Source of the DNA: an uncultured Prochlorococcus sp. | GTDB taxonomy: Bacteria > Cyanobacteriota > Cyanobacteriia > PCC-6307 > Cyanobiaceae | Assembly: GCA_902589115.1 (NCBI GenBank) | Contig: CACIRS010000008.1 | Location: forward strand, 1 to 45,552 | Reading direction: 5' to 3' | Length of the DNA stretch: 45,552 nt | Shown here: piece after piece, positions 43,709-45,552 of the stretch | Position numbering within the stretch: position 1 is the first letter of the stretch | How the letters are laid out: each line of letters begins with the position of its first letter | The notes under the pieces: model-generated | What the model was told of the DNA's origin: nothing | Seen by the model: only the letters and a program-made list of their open reading frames with translations | Database searches by the model: none | Program-made: the position numbers and the translations under genes

Positions 43709-44683
43709 TTGGTCAATGCCAGTCTCAACTGGGCCAGCATTGTTGGAATAGTTCTGGCCGTATGCGGCGCAGGACTGTATTTCATGCGGTCATTTAAGCC
43801 AGCACTTGCTCGTGATTACGATGTTTTTTTTGCAGCAATCGGCTTGCTTTGTGGTGGAATCCTTTTTTTTCAAGGTTGGCGCTTAGATCCAATTTTGCAA
43901 TTTGGCCAATTTTTACTTGCTGGTACAACCGTTTTTTTTGGTTACGAAAGTGTCAGATTAAGAGGAGTGGCTGTGGATCAAGCCAGACGTTCTTCGTTTT
44001 TTGATGATGAACCTTCATCTCCTCGAATGCCTTCAGGCGGTTTTAGGGAGGGATACGACGACTCTTATGATCAATTTGGTGAATCAAGGCCTTTAAGAAG
44101 AAGGTTCTCGGCTTCTGAGGATCTTGATTCTGAAAACACAGAGGAAGATTTGTATCGACCTAGACGAGTCTCTAGAGCGGCAATACCTGAGGAAGCTGTG
44201 AGTCGACGTCGTCGTCCTTCAAGAAATGAAGAAATCTCTTATAGGGAGAATGATCCTGAGCAAGCCAGACGAATGGCAAGGTTTGGAGGTCAAGAACAAA
44301 GTAATTCAGATCGAAGTCAAAATTTTGGGCAAAGGCGTAATAGACGACAAGAGGAACGTCGTGGCTCTAGGCCTTCTATGAATGAAAGGATTGCAGATCA
44401 ATCAGGAAGATCTCGAAATCAAGCACAAAATATGAATCGAGACCGGAATGTATCCCCTACTCGGAGACCCGGAGTCCCTCAGGGATCACCTATGCAAACA
44501 GAGGCAGAAGATGCAGCCTTTACACCAACCTCTTCAAGGCCAAATACATCTCGGCCTATTAATACTTCTCTGAAATCAAAAGAAGAAAGATCTAGTTTTT
44601 CTTCTAGAACTAATCAATCTCCTTCTACTTCTAAATCACAAAGACCTAGACCTCGAGATAATAGTTCTAGATTTGACGACTAA
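43709..44683 (+). CDS. ycf66: Ycf66 family membrane protein with long disordered tail
   Basis: A 324-residue protein. The first 90 residues are the Ycf66 domain with three membrane spans (WASIVGIVLAVCGAGLYF, VFFAAIGLLCGGILFF and FGQFLLAGTTVFFGYESV). The remaining 230 residues are Arg-, Ser- and Asp/Glu-rich low-complexity sequence with many RR and PSR pieces, predicted disordered. Function is unknown, probably thylakoid-linked. TTG at 43709 gives the family N-terminus VNASLNW and is accepted as start. It follows psbX by 89 bases on the same strand. Confidence 0.88.
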   Translation: MVNASLNWASIVGIVLAVCGAGLYFMRSFKPALARDYDVFFAAIGLLCGGILFFQGWRLDPILQFGQFLLAGTTVFFGYESVRLRGVAVDQARRSSFFDDEPSSPRMPSGGFREGYDDSYDQFGESRPLRRRFSASEDLDSENTEEDLYRPRRVSRAAIPEEAVSRRRRPSRNEEISYRENDPEQARRMARFGGQEQSNSDRSQNFGQRRNRRQEERRGSRPSMNERIADQSGRSRNQAQNMNRDRNVSPTRRPGVPQGSPMQTEAEDAAFTPTSSRPNTSRPINTSLKSKEERSSFSSRTNQSPSTSKSQRPRPRDNSSRFDD

Positions 44684-44694
44684 ATCTTATTTCT

Positions 44695-45204
44695 TTGAAA
44701 GCACTATTCTTTTTATTGGGTGTCTTGGGTTTATTTGGTTGCAGGCCTCAAATTGATCGAATTTCCGATGGTTTATTTAGTCTGAATCAGCAAGATCCAA
44801 CATTAAGTGGTAATGGAAATCAAATCGCCTTAATAGTTGAAAAGCAAGGTAAACCTACTGTTGAGATGAGAAATTTAAAAGATGGAAGAATAATTTATTT
44901 GAGAAATTTATCTAGATATCAACCTCATAGTTCACCTTCATTAAGCTGGAGTGGCAGATACTTGGCTTTAATTGCGCAAAAAACAAAAACTCGTTTTATC
45001 ATTATTAAAGATAGAATTAGCGGGAAATTACATCATTTGCGTGTCCCTGGTAACTCTATTCCAATAAGGCTTAGTCTTTCTCCAGATGCAAGTAATTTAG
45101 CACTCCAATTGATTAATCAAGGTAAGTTTAGGGTCCAGATTTTTGATTTATCTCATTTTCTTGAGCCAGATTTACCTCAACGTATAAGAAGCCAAGATCT
45201 ATAG
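44695..45204 (+). CDS. TolB-like (beta-propeller repeat) lipoprotein
   Basis: A 169-residue protein with a lipoprotein signal ending LFGC (Cys16). The mature part has TolB/WD40-like PD40 repeats: DPTLSGNGNQIALIVEKQG, SPSLSWSGRYLALIAQKTK and RLSLSPDASNLALQLINQG. This is about three blades, too few for a full propeller, so it may pair with the next gene product. Start is TTG at 44695, 11 bases after ycf66. Function unknown, probably periplasmic. Confidence 0.78.
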   Translation: MKALFFLLGVLGLFGCRPQIDRISDGLFSLNQQDPTLSGNGNQIALIVEKQGKPTVEMRNLKDGRIIYLRNLSRYQPHSSPSLSWSGRYLALIAQKTKTRFIIIKDRISGKLHHLRVPGNSIPIRLSLSPDASNLALQLINQGKFRVQIFDLSHFLEPDLPQRIRSQDL

Positions 45205-45217
45205 TCTAAGTATTATT

Positions 45218-45552
45218 ATGAAAGATATTTTCTCTATAAAAGATTCTATTCTGTACATTCTATTTTCTACAATTCTTTTGAGTGGATGTGCATTACCTTA
45301 TTTAAAGCCTCTAAAGCAATTGGATAATATTATTTCTCGTCCTTATGAAAATTATCGTGAGCCTAAATTGGGCCTCAAATGGTTAGCTGTATTAACTAAA
45401 TCAAATGAGCGAGAACAAATTGAACTTATAGATCTTCGTTTGCGGAGGAAAGTTAATTTGCCTGGAATTAACAGGTCTGATTCATTGCCAATTAGTCTTG
45501 CAGTTAATTCTAATGGTAATCGAGTTGTATTTATTAGGCAGCGAGGTAACTT
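45218..45552 (+). CDS. partial TolB-like lipoprotein, cut by window end
   Basis: From ATG at 45218 the frame stays open to the edge (111 codons). The N-terminus is MKDIFSIKDSILYILFSTIL, with lipobox LSGC (Cys24), then LKWLAVLTKSNEREQIELI and LAVNSNGNRVVFIRQRGN, a PD40-type repeat. It starts 13 bases after the preceding lipoprotein gene and looks like its paralogue, so the two are probably one operon of paired periplasmic repeat proteins. Confidence 0.75.
   Translation, partial: MKDIFSIKDSILYILFSTILLSGCALPYLKPLKQLDNIISRPYENYREPKLGLKWLAVLTKSNEREQIELIDLRLRRKVNLPGINRSDSLPISLAVNSNGNRVVFIRQRGN

Overview
The window comes from a marine picocyanobacterium, most likely Prochlorococcus of a low-light type. 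The evidence is an AT-rich, tightly packed genome, psbX next to ycf66, a paired set of cyanobacterial flavodiiron proteins with a fused flavin-reductase domain, and a permuted two-piece tmRNA of the picocyanobacterial kind. Nearly all the DNA is core-like chromosome. I see no transposase, integrase, CRISPR array, rRNA or replication origin.

Left part (1-10.5 kb): two small conserved-looking genes and penicillin-binding protein 2 on the + strand. A minus-strand block follows. Reading in transcription order, it holds a tripartite TRAP transporter (dctP-dctQ-dctM) resembling 2-oxoacid transporters, then a flavodiiron pair (a canonical Flv3-like protein followed by a Flv1-like protein that has lost most metal ligands, with stop and start sharing one base), then a small FMN-reductase-like flavoprotein.

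Middle-left (10.5-25.5 kb): a minus-strand SNF2 helicase / SWIM zinc-finger / MEKHLA-PAS operon, then housekeeping genes in alternating orientation: alaS, speA (arginine decarboxylase), ndk, thiO, gatB, coaE, argJ. Several pairs touch or overlap tail to tail.

Accessory-like stretch (25.5-32.2 kb): a very small helical ORF, a DUF1651-like gene, a decayed gene with an in-frame stop, a 47-codon ORF coupled by ATGA to a coiled-coil membrane protein, a glpK-glpD glycerol operon, a compositionally distinct SAM methyltransferase, and the tmRNA gene ssrA. A 22-base imperfect copy of the tmRNA acceptor end lies just beyond the methyltransferase, which hints at an old integration scar.

Right part (32.2-45.5 kb): an RlmL-like rRNA methyltransferase, a membrane pair (holin-X-like and DUF883-like), a 45-residue single-span protein, two small conserved-looking genes, smc, a PRC-barrel protein, an LpxB-related protein, tRNA-Leu whose anticodon reads AAG, accC, a YggT protein, psbX, ycf66, and two WD40/TolB-like lipoproteins, the last cut by the window edge. 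TTG is the best start for several genes here.

Nothing clearly amounts to a new multi-gene system. The best leads are the short genes and the pseudogene at 25.5-27.1 kb, the tmRNA-end duplicate beside the foreign-looking methyltransferase, and the AAG-anticodon leucine tRNA. All family calls come from reading the protein sequences; no database search was run.
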